Origin: Lithodes maja
Taxonomy: Eukaryota > Arthropoda > Malacostraca > Decapoda > Lithodidae
Direction: 5' to 3'
Assembly: GCA_037953745.1 (NCBI GenBank)
Contig: JBAKBP010004457.1
Span: forward strand, 53,501-117,500
Length of the DNA: 64,000 bases
Shown: piece by piece, positions 54,901-64,000 of the stretch
Layout: every line of letters begins with the position of its first letter
Numbering within the stretch: position 1 is the first letter of the stretch
Notes under the pieces: model-generated
Database searches by the model: none
The model's input: only the letters and a program-made list of their open reading frames with translations
What the model was told of the DNA's origin: nothing
Translations under genes and position numbers: made by a program

Positions 54901-55839
54901 ATCCTGGACTTCCTTGGTAGTGTCGACATACGCAGTCTCAATCCTAGGTGGCCCTGCCCGCCGCCCAACATTGTATATTGGCAGCATTGATGATGTCTGA
55001 GTGATGCTTCTTATCTTGGACTTGGTAATCTCTGGCAGGACTTTCTCTGGCACAGAGCCTGCAACCTTGGACTGGACAGCAATGCCATTGACTCTATGAG
55101 AAGTACCTGCTCCACTTAGGGTCTCTTCAAGTCGGTCAATGTTATCCCAGGCCAGGGTTGTGAACACACCAGGGTAGATGTTTGCTGGCAGTGGAATGTC
55201 ATCCTTTGAGCATTCCAGCTTCTGGATACAAAGGGCTGTATCGATCTCCTCAAACATTGAGTAAGACACACAGTGACCAAGACGATTCAGAGTTCGGATC
55301 AGTTCTGTGTTTCCTGTCAAAGACTTTACAGCATTGGTCAGCAGTACGTGCTTGGGTGGTTTTGTCTTGCCACTGGTAACAGCAAAGACCAAGTCACTGC
55401 CAAAGGAAGTGGCAAGACGTTGAGCTCTTTCAGAGGGAGTTTCACACTCACACTCTCCTGTCAGCAGGGTGTGCAGGAATTGAGTGACTGCTGCAGGAAT
55501 GACATTCTGATCTGTATCGGGAGGCCATGGCTGACTCACATCTTGTTTATTGATCTCATTCCTCAGCTGCATTCCTGCTTTGGTTAAGACATCTTCAGAG
55601 TTAGCTGCTCTTGCTTCTTGCAGGTCTTTTGCCATTTTGTGTGCTTGCCGGGCAAGGTCGTCCATTGAGAGGCTGCGTGGATAGATTAGAAGCTTTCCTT
55701 TCTCATCTGGGACAAAGCGTAGTGATTCTCCAAACTCGGTTTCAATCTTTCGGCGAACATGTTTCTTTGTCGCTGGTTTCAGTTGGATAATACCACGGGA
55801 CATCATGGATCTCTCAAGCCTAGATGTGAGGTTTGTCAT
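51904..55839 (-). CDS. Academ-like transposase, main frame (DDE-like plus XPG-like nuclease)
   Basis: 1311 open codons. A central region carries FDQALYAKA (D395) and GVFHTICNLISTIGKRF at about 424-440, the conserved core of this widespread invertebrate family and likely part of an RNase-H-fold catalytic domain. The C-terminal third follows XPG/FEN nuclease motifs in order: IIDGMSL (D888), VVFDIYKE, EEADTRLLLHA (E1026, E1027, D1029), AEDTDVMVL (D1053, D1055) and HAFTGCDTVSAF (D1111) followed by AGRGKMTTLK. A Cys-rich tail (SCKCVRSCELPKCTCLSNG, from about 1260) may bind zinc. The listed ATG is probably not the true start: similarity in this frame appears to begin before it, and the upstream frame overlaps it by four bases. 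No gene was confirmed by database search. Confidence 0.7.
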   Translation of the reverse strand: MTNLTSRLERSMMSRGIIQLKPATKKHVRRKIETEFGESLRFVPDEKGKLLIYPRSLSMDDLARQAHKMAKDLQEARAANSEDVLTKAGMQLRNEINKQDVSQPWPPDTDQNVIPAAVTQFLHTLLTGECECETPSERAQRLATSFGSDLVFAVTSGKTKPPKHVLLTNAVKSLTGNTELIRTLNRLGHCVSYSMFEEIDTALCIQKLECSKDDIPLPANIYPGVFTTLAWDNIDRLEETLSGAGTSHRVNGIAVQSKVAGSVPEKVLPEITKSKIRSITQTSSMLPIYNVGRRAGPPRIETAYVDTTKEVQDSKTKNHIWLLTRMSDHEDQSISSWTGFNIKMRRDIAVVQDTVSYLPTINAPATEMSTVNEILEQTHAIMQSLQLNKIVCVFDQALYAKAAEVIWKQEKFKNIIIRMGVFHTICNLISTIGKRFQDAGLRDLCVESGIIAEGSVSGVMNGKRYNRAVRLHKLVYEALMRLAWKGFLSWLEENHSRDIHHLDETLKDINSFHSNVSQGLFQELMESESCTHIMKLFQVYLETLRDEHNLSAFWMSYLDMVEIMLDLIRASREGNWMLHLGAIRQMIPWCFAYDKVNYARFLTYYYALMSRLPIEHPEVHEHFMQGGFSVQIGSKNPFGRIPVDQTIEETINKDTQTPGGTKGFSLKGGAVARYYLTSEYRSRYLRQLRTMVVGQKYTDFSHPDLQMARIRRDEADVQSIVQLMETSWLNPFNAEQEDLVSLSTATMAPPEVVKDLLGAYRIGEDAYQAFKEERLEIDTPTIQFHDTMTKTKLRTFTNIRMKPRSQDHAKEAILKADRNLFGQMILVAENRKLKMSDVLAHPLGPLPWALASGDGSLRKTNKAALAKELERNVSPAEVIPEPSATIIDGMSLVHKLKGNDKTFSQLAGTALSHAVHEGAKSRRIDVVFDIYKETSIKDAERAKRSAGTGIHFKNIQPGHNIQQWRKLLGSSSNKASLIKFLVEEWKAPQHREKLKDKELYVTCEQRCFKITKEQWEEAPELKSTQEEADTRLLLHALHAAESGNKSVIITAEDTDVMVLCLGMCHKIPSHLFQKCGTKNRTRFLDITTLSRTLGGSVCDSLIGMHAFTGCDTVSAFAGRGKMTTLKQVKMDKTYQDAFHELGRSWEVSPELFEKLQEITCHMYLPSTHTTKVNKLRYELFCARRGEVESSQLPPCEDCLSMHALRANYQAAIWRRSLQSQPFVANPTDCGWMTDEDGKLAVNWMRGSPAPDAVMQLLSCKCVRSCELPKCTCLSNGLKCTDMCRLQTCQNTAIEEEPVAQQSDSESDVDDI

Positions 55840-56563
55840 AGGCAGTACCTCTGGGTTGGGAATAATTTGGTCCTTATATACAAGCAGAGTTCCTCGAGGG
55901 CTTCTGTCTCAACCTCTTCGTAGCGTGCTTCCTCGCTTTCTTCCTGATTTTCACCTGTACCCGACCTGGCGGCCGCTGGGAAATCATCTTTTGTGAAGAG
56001 TTTGTAGCACGACTTGTGGTAGTGACCCTCTGCAGCAACAAGGTCTCTGCTAACTAAACCAAGGATTCTCTGGTTGAGTTTCCTTATTGCTGCTCTGCGA
56101 ATCTTCTCATCTGCTCGTAGCTCAACACACTGTATGAGTGGCTCCCTTGTCTTTGTTGTTTTTATGTACTTGCTTGACTTCTCGCAGAAGATACATCCTT
56201 TGGCATACACCCTGCTAGTACTAGGGGCATCCCTTGATGCCCCCCTGGGGTCGACGCTTGCTGATTCTATCTTGACACCCTTGGCAAGGATAGAATCCAG
56301 TGACTTCTTCATTGTAAAGAGACTACGACATTTACGGTGATAATGTATGTGTGGTATTCCTCCTTCTTCAAGGCCCTTGGCTGCTTCCAGGACTGGATCA
56401 TGCTGCCTGATTTCTGCAGCCCTGAGCAATGTGTTCCAGGAGTCCAAATCCTGTGGTGACACCAGAGCATCGCTGTCATCATCAGAGCAGTGGATGATAC
56501 AGTCGATCCGTGCTCTCTTCCTCGCAGATGGTTCCATCCTGCCGTCAAACAGTCGACACACAC
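55836..56563 (-). CDS. Academ-like transposase, N-terminal frame with Cys/His clusters
   Basis: Likely starts at ATG 56537 (MEPSARKRARIDC) or is joined to an upstream exon: TTTTTTGCAG just before 56563 is a good splice acceptor. Two Cys/His clusters are present: HIHYHRKCRSLFT, and CIFCEKSSKY with a later GHYHKSCYKLFT, suggesting a DNA-binding zinc region. It ends in LCLYIRTKLFPTQRYCL. The downstream frame read upstream of its ATG gives a plausible continuation of the same segment, so a one-base frameshift near 55875-55890, rather than an intron, probably splits one gene. Confidence 0.6.
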
Positions 56564-56606
56564 CTGCAAAAAATATCACCATTAAACCATGAACAAACAA
56601 ACACAT

Positions 56607-57120
56607 TACATGGAAACCACTCTACATATGTTTGCTCCTTCCAATAATAAATTATCCCCAAAATATAACCAAAAATCCCCAAATATGAAATAAACCCCTA
56701 AATATGGAGAAACTTGAAATACACATCGGAATAATTCTTGTAGAGAATCAAATAAGCTACAAGAGCTGTTAGAATATATTTTTCAATGTTCCCCATATTT
56801 AAGGATTTATTCTAGATTTAGAGGAAAATACCCAAAATATAGAGTATATTCCGAAATATGAGGAAATTTGAAAAATACCTAGGAACAACTCTGGTAGAGA
56901 ATATAATTCTACATAGGTGTTCAAAGTTTCGCGATGATTGTGTGATGGATTTTAAAGAAAATGAGGAAAACGCCGAGCGTCACGCTAAAAATCTTTATTT
57001 TTGGGTAGCGCCCCTATTGCATCAAAAAAATTAGACTAAGCTACCAGTGCGAGAAGGCTATCATATCTTAATGTACTTACAGTCACTCTATAAACATTTT
57101 AGTACCATTCGTGTTTAGTC
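56607..57120. other. AT-rich non-coding end of the Academ-like transposon
   Basis: Contains several imperfect CCCAAATATGA/CCCTAAATATGG words and their complements (about 56650-56870). It presumably holds the transposase promoter and possibly a small first exon; none is assigned. Confidence 0.5.
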
Positions 57121-57160
57121 ACCCCAGGTGGTACCGATATCTGGCCTGGCTCATGGACTA

Positions 57161-57303
57161 TATAAGGTCTTTTATAATCTTAACTTACTTACAACATGTA
57201 ATCACGATGTATTCATCCTACGTCGTGCAGCGGGAATGACCGTGACGTCACAGAGACGTACGGTAGCACAAAAAGTGTCGTACACTATCGTATTTACACG
57301 ATA
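57161..57303 (-). repeat. Minus-strand BEL LTR, unit II, part 2
   Basis: Matches 25426-25568, starting with the second TAT and ending at the same LTR boundary. Confidence 0.85.
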
Positions 57304-60300
57304 GTGGGAGTGTGGAATGGGTGTGTGTGCTGGAGTGAGTGAGGGAATAGCGAGAGTAGGTGCGTGTTTGTTTGCAAATAACAAATGGAAGGAGCGTGTA
57401 AGAGACTATGGGTCTGTGGGTTCAAGGATTATGTGGGTGAGAATGAAAGTTGGAATACAAACGTGGGTGGTTGTGTGTGTGTGTATGCTCCGACAGAGGA
57501 TAAACCTGCAAGTGAGAAAGAGGAGTTCTATATCAATCTAAGCATGTACACACTTTCCAACTGCGCTATCATAGGCTATGCATTGGTGAAAGGAAATAGT
57601 AATTAATGGGGCACTTAACCCTAGGGAAGGCCTCTCGATAAACTACTACTGAACCTGAATTAATTATTATGTTCTCTCCACCAACCAACTTTACTCCTAA
57701 ACTCGATTAATGAAATTAACAAACACATGTGGCAGTCCGGGGATTCGAACCTAGGATGCTCACATCGAAAATCAACACACTTATGCATTGCACCACGAAG
57801 ACAGTTAAAGAAAGGTGGACAAGCCTACGATTTATTATGCAGTTTCAAATCCTGCATATCAATCTAAGCATGTACACACTTTCCAACTGCGCTATCATAG
57901 GCTATGCATAGGTGAAAGGAAATAGTAATTAATGGGGCACTTAACCCTAGGGAAGGCCTCTCGATAAACTACTACTGAACCTGAATGAATGATTATGTTC
58001 TCTCCACCAACCAACTTTACTCCTAAACTCGATTAATGAAATTAACAAACACATGTGGCAGTCCGGGGATTCGAACCTAGGATGCTCACATCGAAAATCA
58101 ACACACTTATGCATTGCACCAGGAAGACAGTTAAAGAAAGGTGGACAAGCCTACGATTTATTATGCAGTTTCGAATCCTGCATATCAATCTAAGCATGTA
58201 CACACTTTCCAACTGCGCTATCATAGGCTATGCATAGGTGAAAGGAAATAGTAATTAATGGGGCACTTAACCCTAGGGAAGGCCTCTCGATAAACTACTA
58301 CTGAACCTGAATGAATGATTATGTTCTCTCCACCAACCAACTTTACTCCTAAACTCGATTAATGAAATTAACAAACACATGTGGCAGTCCGGGGATTCGA
58401 ACCTAGGATGCTCACATCGAAAATCAACACACTTATGCATTGCACCACGAAGACAGTTAAAGAAAGGTGGACAAGCCTACGATTTATTATGCAGTTTCGA
58501 ATCCTGCATATCAATCTAAGCATGTACACACTTTCCAACTGCGCTATCATAGGCTATGCATAGGTGAAAGGAAATAGTAATTAATGGGGCACTTAACCCT
58601 AGGGAAGGCCTCTCGATAAGCTACTACTGAACCTGAATGAATGATTATGTTCTCTCCACCAACCAACTTTACTCCTAAACTCGATTAATGAAATTAACAA
58701 ACACATGTGGCAGTCCGGGGATTCGAACCTAGGATGCTCACATCGAAAATCAACACAGTTATGCATTGCACCACGAAGACAGTTAAAGAAAGGTGGACAA
58801 GCCTACGATTTATTATGCAGTTTCGAATCCTGCATATCAATCTAAGCATGTACACACTTTCCAACTGCGCTATCATAGGCTATGCATAGGTGAAAGGAAA
58901 TAGTAATTAATGGGGCACTTAACCCTAGGGAAGGCCTCTCGATAAACTACTACTGAACCTGAATGAATTGAGGTATTGGAGGGGGTCTGTCTGACCATTA
59001 TGTAGTAGTAGCTAAAATTAGGATACAAAAGAAGTGAGTGAGGAGAACTGGAGGGAGGCGAGAGGAAGGTGGAATGGCGAGGAGGGTGGAGAGGTTGCAG
59101 GAGGAAGATATCAAGTAAGAGTTCAGGGGAGCAGTAGAAAGACGACTAACTAGGTTTGATCTAGATTCTAGAAAGTATGGAGGAAGTGGAGGAGATGAGC
59201 AAAGTGTTTACTGAAGAGATCTGTGCAGCATGTGAGGAGATGTGTGGAGTAAGGAGAAGAGGGAGGGGAGTGAAGGGTACAGCATGGTGAACAGAAGAGG
59301 TAAAAATTGCTTTGGAAGACAAGAAGAAAGCATATAGAGAGTGGTTGGGTAGTAGAGGGAATGAAGATTTGGCGAGACAGAAACGAGCGAAGTACTTGGA
59401 GAAAAAGAGAGTGTTGAAGAGAGTAGTGAAGGAAAGTAAGAGAAGAGTAGATGAGGAATTTGGAAGGAAGCTGAGTGTAAAATGGAGGGTGTGTAAGACA
59501 CTGTTCTGGAAAGAAGTCAAGAAAGTTAGGGAAGGTAGCAAGGGAAACAGTAAGGGTGTGAAAGATAAGAATGGGCGAGTGCTAGCCGAAAAGCAAGAGA
59601 GAGTCGAAAGATGGGGGGAGTACTTCAACGAATTGCTAAATGTAAGAAATATAAAGCGCCAGCAAACATAGTTGGATGAGGTATGGGAGGGAGAAAAAGA
59701 GAAGTAGTGGAGGAGGAGGTGGGGATCAGGAGGTCAGAAGTGTGTGATGCCATGAAAAGAGTGAAGTTGGGGAAAGCATCAGGAATAGATAGAGTGTGTG
59801 GGGAAATGTTGAGGTATGGTGGTGAGATAGTGATCGAATGGGTATGGAAAATGTGTCAACTAGCATGGGAGAAGGAGAGTGCACCTGATGACTTGAAGAC
59901 ATAATAGTCCCCCTATATAAGGGTAAAGGGGAAAGAGGAGTGTGTGTGGTAACCATCGAGGAATATGTCTTCTAAGCGTAGTAGGGAAGGTGTACAGTAG
60001 GGTAGTGAATGAGAGAGTGAGAGCAAGAACAGAGAAATGGATGGGTGACGAGCAGGGCGGTTTTAGGAAGGGAAGAGGATGTGTAGAACATATTTTTACC
60101 CTTAAATGTGTTTTGGAGAAATATCTGGAGAAGCAACAAAAACTGGATGTTGCCTTTATGGACTTGGAGAGGGCCTATGACAGAGTGGATAGAGAAGGTA
60201 TGTGGAAAGTACTTAGAATATACGGAATAGATGGCAAATTGCTGAAAGCAGTGAGGAGCATGTAACTATGAGGGTGCAAAGGCAGCAGTATGTGTGGAGA

Positions 60301-61335
60301 ATGATCAAAGCGAGTTCTTTGATCTGAATGTAGGGTTGAAACAGGGGTGTGTGATGTCCCCATGGTTGTTCACTGTATATATGGATGGAGTCATGATAGA
60401 AATACAAGGAAGAGCAGTGGATGTTTGTGTATTGCTGATAAGGGAGGGAAACGATTGGAAGCTATCTGTACTACTGTTTGCTGATGATACTGTTCTGATG
60501 AGGGATAATGAATGGGAGTAGCAGGGTCTGGTAAAAATGTTTGGAACAGTGTGCAAAAAACGGAATCTGAAGGTAATGCGGGGAAGAGCAAGGGTATGGT
60601 CTTCGAAATGGGTGAAGCCACAGAGTGTTAGGTGAAGTTGAACGATCAGGCTATTGAGATTGTCAGCTCATTTAAGTATCTGGGCAGTATGCTGAGTAAA
60701 GATGGGACTATGGATGAAGAAGTGTGGGAGAAGGTGCAACAGGGGAAAAGGGTTGTAGAAATGCTGAATGCAGTAACATAAAATAGGGTGGTCAGTAAGG
60801 AAGTGAAGAAGTCCCCCGCATATCATGCCGCCCGAGAGCGGCCCTCTGCGGGTCCCTCAACGTAAACGCATGACAGTGTGGTAATCCCGACACTGACTTA
60901 CGGAAGTGAAGCATGGACGTTGGTGAAGAAACTCGGACCAAGAGTGAGAGTAGTGGAAATTAGTTACTTGAGAAGTGCGTGCGGAGTTACATGGAGGGAT
61001 CGACAGACACATGAGGAAGTAAGAAGGAGGTGTGGTGTGGAGGTAGATGTGCTTGAAAGTGTGAAAAGGAACACCTTGAGATGATTCGGCCATATTGAAC
61101 GTATGGGAAGCGAGAGAATGACTAAGAGGGTGTACGAGAGCGAGGTGGAAGGGCAGAGAGGGAGAGGTAAAGCGAAAGAAAAGTGGAAAGATGGAGTGAA
61201 GAGGTATATGGATGAAGGTGGCACTGGTTGGGAGAAGGGGCGTCGACTGACTGGGTACAGAGATGCATAGGGGCGTTTCTTTCGTGGCCACACCTTTGGG
61301 GGTCACGGCATCAGGCAATAGATAGATAGATAGAT
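57304..61335 (+). pseudogene. RTE-like LINE copy 2, 3' complete
   Basis: Duplicate of 25569-29068 with 4.4 rather than 3.4 tandem units in the endonuclease and about 200 extra nt at the 3' end. Endonuclease pieces lie before 57531 and at about 58970-59020 (SDH). RT pieces: LGKASGIDRVCGEMLRYGG (59770s), VCGNHRGICLLSVVGKVYS, AFMDLERAYDRVDREG, LKQGCVMSPWLFTVYMDG, FADDTVLMRDNE (to 60521). Thumb and tail: TYGSEAWTLVKK, CGVTWRDRQTHEEVRRRCG, then RFGHIERMG. It ends in a GATAGATAGATAGAT tail at 61317-61335. Stops and frameshifts rule out function. Confidence 0.75.
57531..58969 (-). repeat. 326-bp tandem array, 4.4 units, tRNA-like cores
   Basis: Same array as 25794-26906 with exactly one more unit (1439 versus 1113 bp). 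Minus-strand tRNA-like cores at 57730-57797, 58056-58123, 58382-58449 and 58708-58775. Confidence 0.85.
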
Positions 61336-61707
61336 GTGTAATAACAAAGAGGGTACATTATTATAACAGTTACTGCTATGTTACACCATATCAGCTATAT
61401 CAGCAGAGAAGATGATCGCTGGCCCGCCAATATCTAAAAGTCTTGATGGTAAATCATAATCCCACTGCCCCTATGCATGGCCACCCTTCTTGCCTACAAC
61501 CCGTCAGCTGAGAACTTTAATAATACAAAGCTAAGGATTTGCTGGAACTCCTGTTTCATTTGCTTGGCCTCTCTTACGGATTTTCTTTGTGCCTCAGTTA
61601 CACTGAGAGTAATCCAGCTAGCTTTCACAAACACCTCCTCCTCCTATCCACATCACTACACTAAACATCCACACCACAATTCCTTTTTCCACACCAGAAT
61701 TACATAG
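61336..61707. other. Spacer and probable 5' region of the next LINE
   Basis: No recognised gene. C- and T-rich sequence from about 61620 leads into the LINE frame. A 76-codon open frame from 61477 has no recognisable motif. Confidence 0.4.
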
Positions 61708-64000
61708 ATGATGAACTCTAGTCCAGCCTCGGAGTCCCCAGTAGGGGGGGGGGGGGGGGGCATAAATGACCCCACACATCCCCGACCTTCCCCTGACGAC
61801 CCCTCAAAAGTACCTAGACCCCGGCAAGTTACTCTTTCTATTAACTTCTGCAACATTCGCGGACTTTCCTCTAATTTTCCCTCTGTTGAACACCATCTCT
61901 CCTCCTACAAACCTGATCTTCTTTTCCTCACCAAAACTCAGGTGTCTGAAGCAACTGCCAGCAGCCCCTTTTCTGTATCCTCCTATTTTCTCTATCCTAG
62001 TTTCAAAGCCAAAGGCGGATATTGTGCAGACGGCCACAGCAAACTCACTTGCTCTCATGTTACCGATTTCGACTCCTCTGAATTCTCAACTTTAAGGCTC
62101 AAACTTTCCTGTCATTCTCTTACTAAATATTTCCGTGCTGTCTATCTTTCCCCTAACTCTACCGACTTTCCCAAATTCTTTGACAATCTAAACTCTACAG
62201 TGGAACACATTCTATCCATTTCTCCTTTCTCAGAAATCTCCATACTAGGACATTTCAATATTCACCACCGCCAATGGCTCTCCTCTCACACTACTGACCA
62301 ACCTGGTGAACAAGCCTACATCTTTTCTATCCTAAATGACCTAGAGCAGTTAGTTCAGCAACCCACCCATACCTTGGATCGCATCGGAGATCGGCCCAAC
62401 ATTCTTGACTTGTTTCTAACTTCTAACCTTTCTTCTTATACTGTCAATCTTTTCTCTCCTTTGGGCTCCTCCGACCATAAACTTAGCTCTGTCACCTGTC
62501 CTATCTCTCCAGTATGGCAACCCGATCCTCCTAGCTGGCGGCGCTTGTGGCACTTTGGCGCTGCCGACTGGGAGGCTCTCCAGCAGTACTTCTTTGATTT
62601 CCCATGGAATGATTTCTGCTTCATTGGCCAGGGACCCTCGGAGAGTGCTTAACGCGTTACCGAGGTAACGCCTATCGGGCATGGAAACATACATGCCATT
62701 CTCTTTCTCTCAGACTAATGCAAAAAAATCTTGGTTTACTCACGCCTGTTCTACTGCTGTCCACAATAATGAGGAAGCATTCAAACGGTACCGACGCCTT
62801 CATACTCAAAGATCTCATTCTTCCTATGTTTCTGCCCGGAATCAAGCCAAATCTGTTCCTCGACTTGCCAAACACTCTTTCATCAATAATAAATGCACTG
62901 AACTATCCAACTCTAGCTCTTCCCAAGCTTTCTAGCATCTAGCCAACAATCTCTCCACCAATTTATCTTCCTCGTCGTTCCCTCCCTTTTCCCAGTCTAA
63001 TGGCACAGCCATCACTTCTTCCTCTGACAAAGCTGAACTCTTCGCTCAAAATTTTGCTAGAAACTCCACCTATGATGATTCCGGGGCAGTTCCTCCCTCT
63101 CCACCCTCCTCTCTCCTACTTATGCCTAATATCCTAATCTCTTCTAAAGATGTACTTTCTACCCTCTCTGGGCTTAATACTAAGAAGGCGTACGGTCTGG
63201 ACGGTGTTCCTCCTGTTGTACTAAAAAACTGTGCTTCGGTGCTGACTCCCCCCTGCCTAGGTAAACTCTTTCGTCTCTGTCTCTCCTCTAACGTCTTTCC
63301 TTCATACTTGAAGTTTGCTCTCATTCAACCTGTCCCAAAGAAGGGTGACCACTCTCAACCCTCCAACTATCGTCCAATTGCTCTCATCTCTTGTATCTCT
63401 AAAGTTTTTGAAACTATTCTTGCCTCCAAATTTCTTAAGCATTTCACTTTTCATAATCTGCTCTCAGATCACCATTATGGCTTCCTTAACCCTCCTGGCC
63501 CGGTTGTCATTTTAAAATGACACCACGAATTAAGGGCCGGTGCCCGGATGTCATTTTAAAATCTGTAAGCTTGAAAGCCTATTCAGCTTGGTCTGAACGC
63601 TGTGCGTCCGACGCATGTAAACAAAGCCGATCGTTACGTCACCGCACCTCTGAAAACAAGAAAGAGAAGACTCGTTTGTTATTGTATGTCTGTATGTCGT
63701 TGTTTCAGTAGTGAAAAGATCGTCATATTGCTAACATCGCCTGCAAGTGCTCTCCACTGAAATCGTCATCACAACTGAACCAGTTGACATAGAGAGCTCT
63801 ACTCAACGCCAGTCTACAGATTGGAAACCGCACTACATTTATAGATGCGTGGGAAATTTCTAGCAGTTAAACTAAACAAAAATACGGTAGCCTAGGCCTA
63901 GACGTTTTTCGGCCAGATCGCCCAGGTAGCCCACACTGTCATTTTGAGAGCCTGCCCGGGCCACGAGGGTTAAAAGGGTCGCATCTACTGGTGACATTCT
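61708..64000 (+). pseudogene. CR1/Jockey-like LINE, endonuclease and RT start, decayed, runs off window
   Basis: The first frame, 61708-62652, is an APE-type endonuclease: SINFCNIRGLSSNFPSVEHH, KPDLLFLTKTQV, a GHFNIHH box where GDFN is expected, and GSSDHKLSSV. A 17-base G run lies 36 nt after the start. After a frameshift near 62650 the frame continues with ETYMPFSF and KSWFTHACSTAV; a stop lies near 62933. RT N-terminus at 63122-63489 shows KKAYGLDGVPPVVLKN and SNYRPIALISCISKVFE. A MITE interrupts at HHYGFL; after it the frame resumes with KRVASTGDI at the window end. It may be the same family as the fragments at 14466 and 30881, but they do not overlap. Confidence 0.75.
63490..63969. mobile_element. 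TTAA-flanked MITE (piggyBac-like) in the LINE
   Basis: 480 bp flanked by TTAA (63486-63489 and 63970-63973). Inverted ends are CCCTCCTGGCCCGG and CCCTCGTGGCCCGGGC. Removing it and one TTAA restores a continuous RT reading frame. Near the left end GTCATTTTAAAAT occurs twice. No transposase. Confidence 0.75.

Larger units (their letters stand above)
51576..57160 (-). mobile_element. Academ-like DNA transposon (5585 bp) with XPG-type nuclease domain
   Basis: Flanked by TAT (51573-51575 and 57161-57163), with the empty site intact in unit I at 25426-25428. Terminal inverted repeats start TAGTCCATGAGCCA at both ends, then a variable gap (16 versus 6 nt), then ATATCGGTACCACC followed by GGGGTGACTAA with one mismatch. 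It encodes a long transposase on the minus strand in two frames. A 3-bp duplication, size and an XPG-like C-terminal region fit the Academ superfamily. Confidence 0.7.

Noticed and set aside
55830..55890. Short intron joining the two Academ frames (GTACTG to CATCTAG)
   Set aside because: It would be only about 29 nt, too short for normal splicing, and in-frame coding similarity runs across it.
1..64000. CRISPR array, bacterial operons, ribosome binding sites
   Set aside because: Tandem units are 315-326 bp with no spacers, and all content is eukaryotic transposable elements.

Overview
This is animal genomic DNA made almost entirely of transposable elements. I recognise no host gene, functional RNA gene, operon or CRISPR array. 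Dense (TG)n, (GA)n and (GATA)n microsatellites, BEL/Pao and Ty3/gypsy LTR elements, RTE-like and CR1/Jockey-like LINEs, a P-type transposase relic and an Academ-type DNA transposon suggest an invertebrate, possibly a decapod crustacean. That host assignment is inference. Many elements carry target-site duplications (TSDs), so the nesting order can be read directly.

Left part (1-13934): microsatellite; a TTA-flanked MITE (180-960) with a perfect 38-bp palindrome; a 119-bp hairpin; a P/THAP9-like transposase fragment with a duplicated exon piece; then Ty3/gypsy element 1 (4554-13781). Element 1 has one intact 1699-codon gag-pol frame in which integrase lies BEFORE reverse transcriptase, the Copia-like order typical of Gmr1-like gypsy elements.

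Centre and right (13935-61335): a tandem duplication of a nested cluster. Each unit holds a minus-strand BEL/Pao copy, interrupted by a CR1-like LINE 3' fragment; a plus-strand BEL/Pao copy inserted in that element's LTR with a TACTC duplication; and an RTE-like LINE interrupted by a 326-bp tRNA-like tandem array. The junction between units is near 29068/29069. The plus-strand BEL copies carry an SGNH/GDSL-hydrolase-like frame upstream of gag, broken at the same place in both units. Unit II (29069-61335) later received four insertions whose empty sites survive in unit I: a TTAA-flanked MITE (37916-38542), a 315-bp tRNA-like tandem repeat (41214-41891), Ty3/gypsy element 2 (42413-50848, TSD CTAT) and an Academ-like transposon with an XPG-nuclease-type domain (51576-57160, TSD TAT).

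Element 2 is a young relative of element 1, with two 1859-bp LTRs differing at about four sites. It keeps gag and protease, but its frame, still open for 1341 codons, lacks integrase and the RT catalytic motif, so it looks non-autonomous. Elements 1 and 2 share a perfectly conserved 14-bp stem inside protease, and the 3' flanks of both are the same position of a BEL LTR. The right end (61708-64000) is a decayed CR1/Jockey-like LINE split by another TTAA-flanked MITE, whose reading frame resumes after the MITE and runs off the window.
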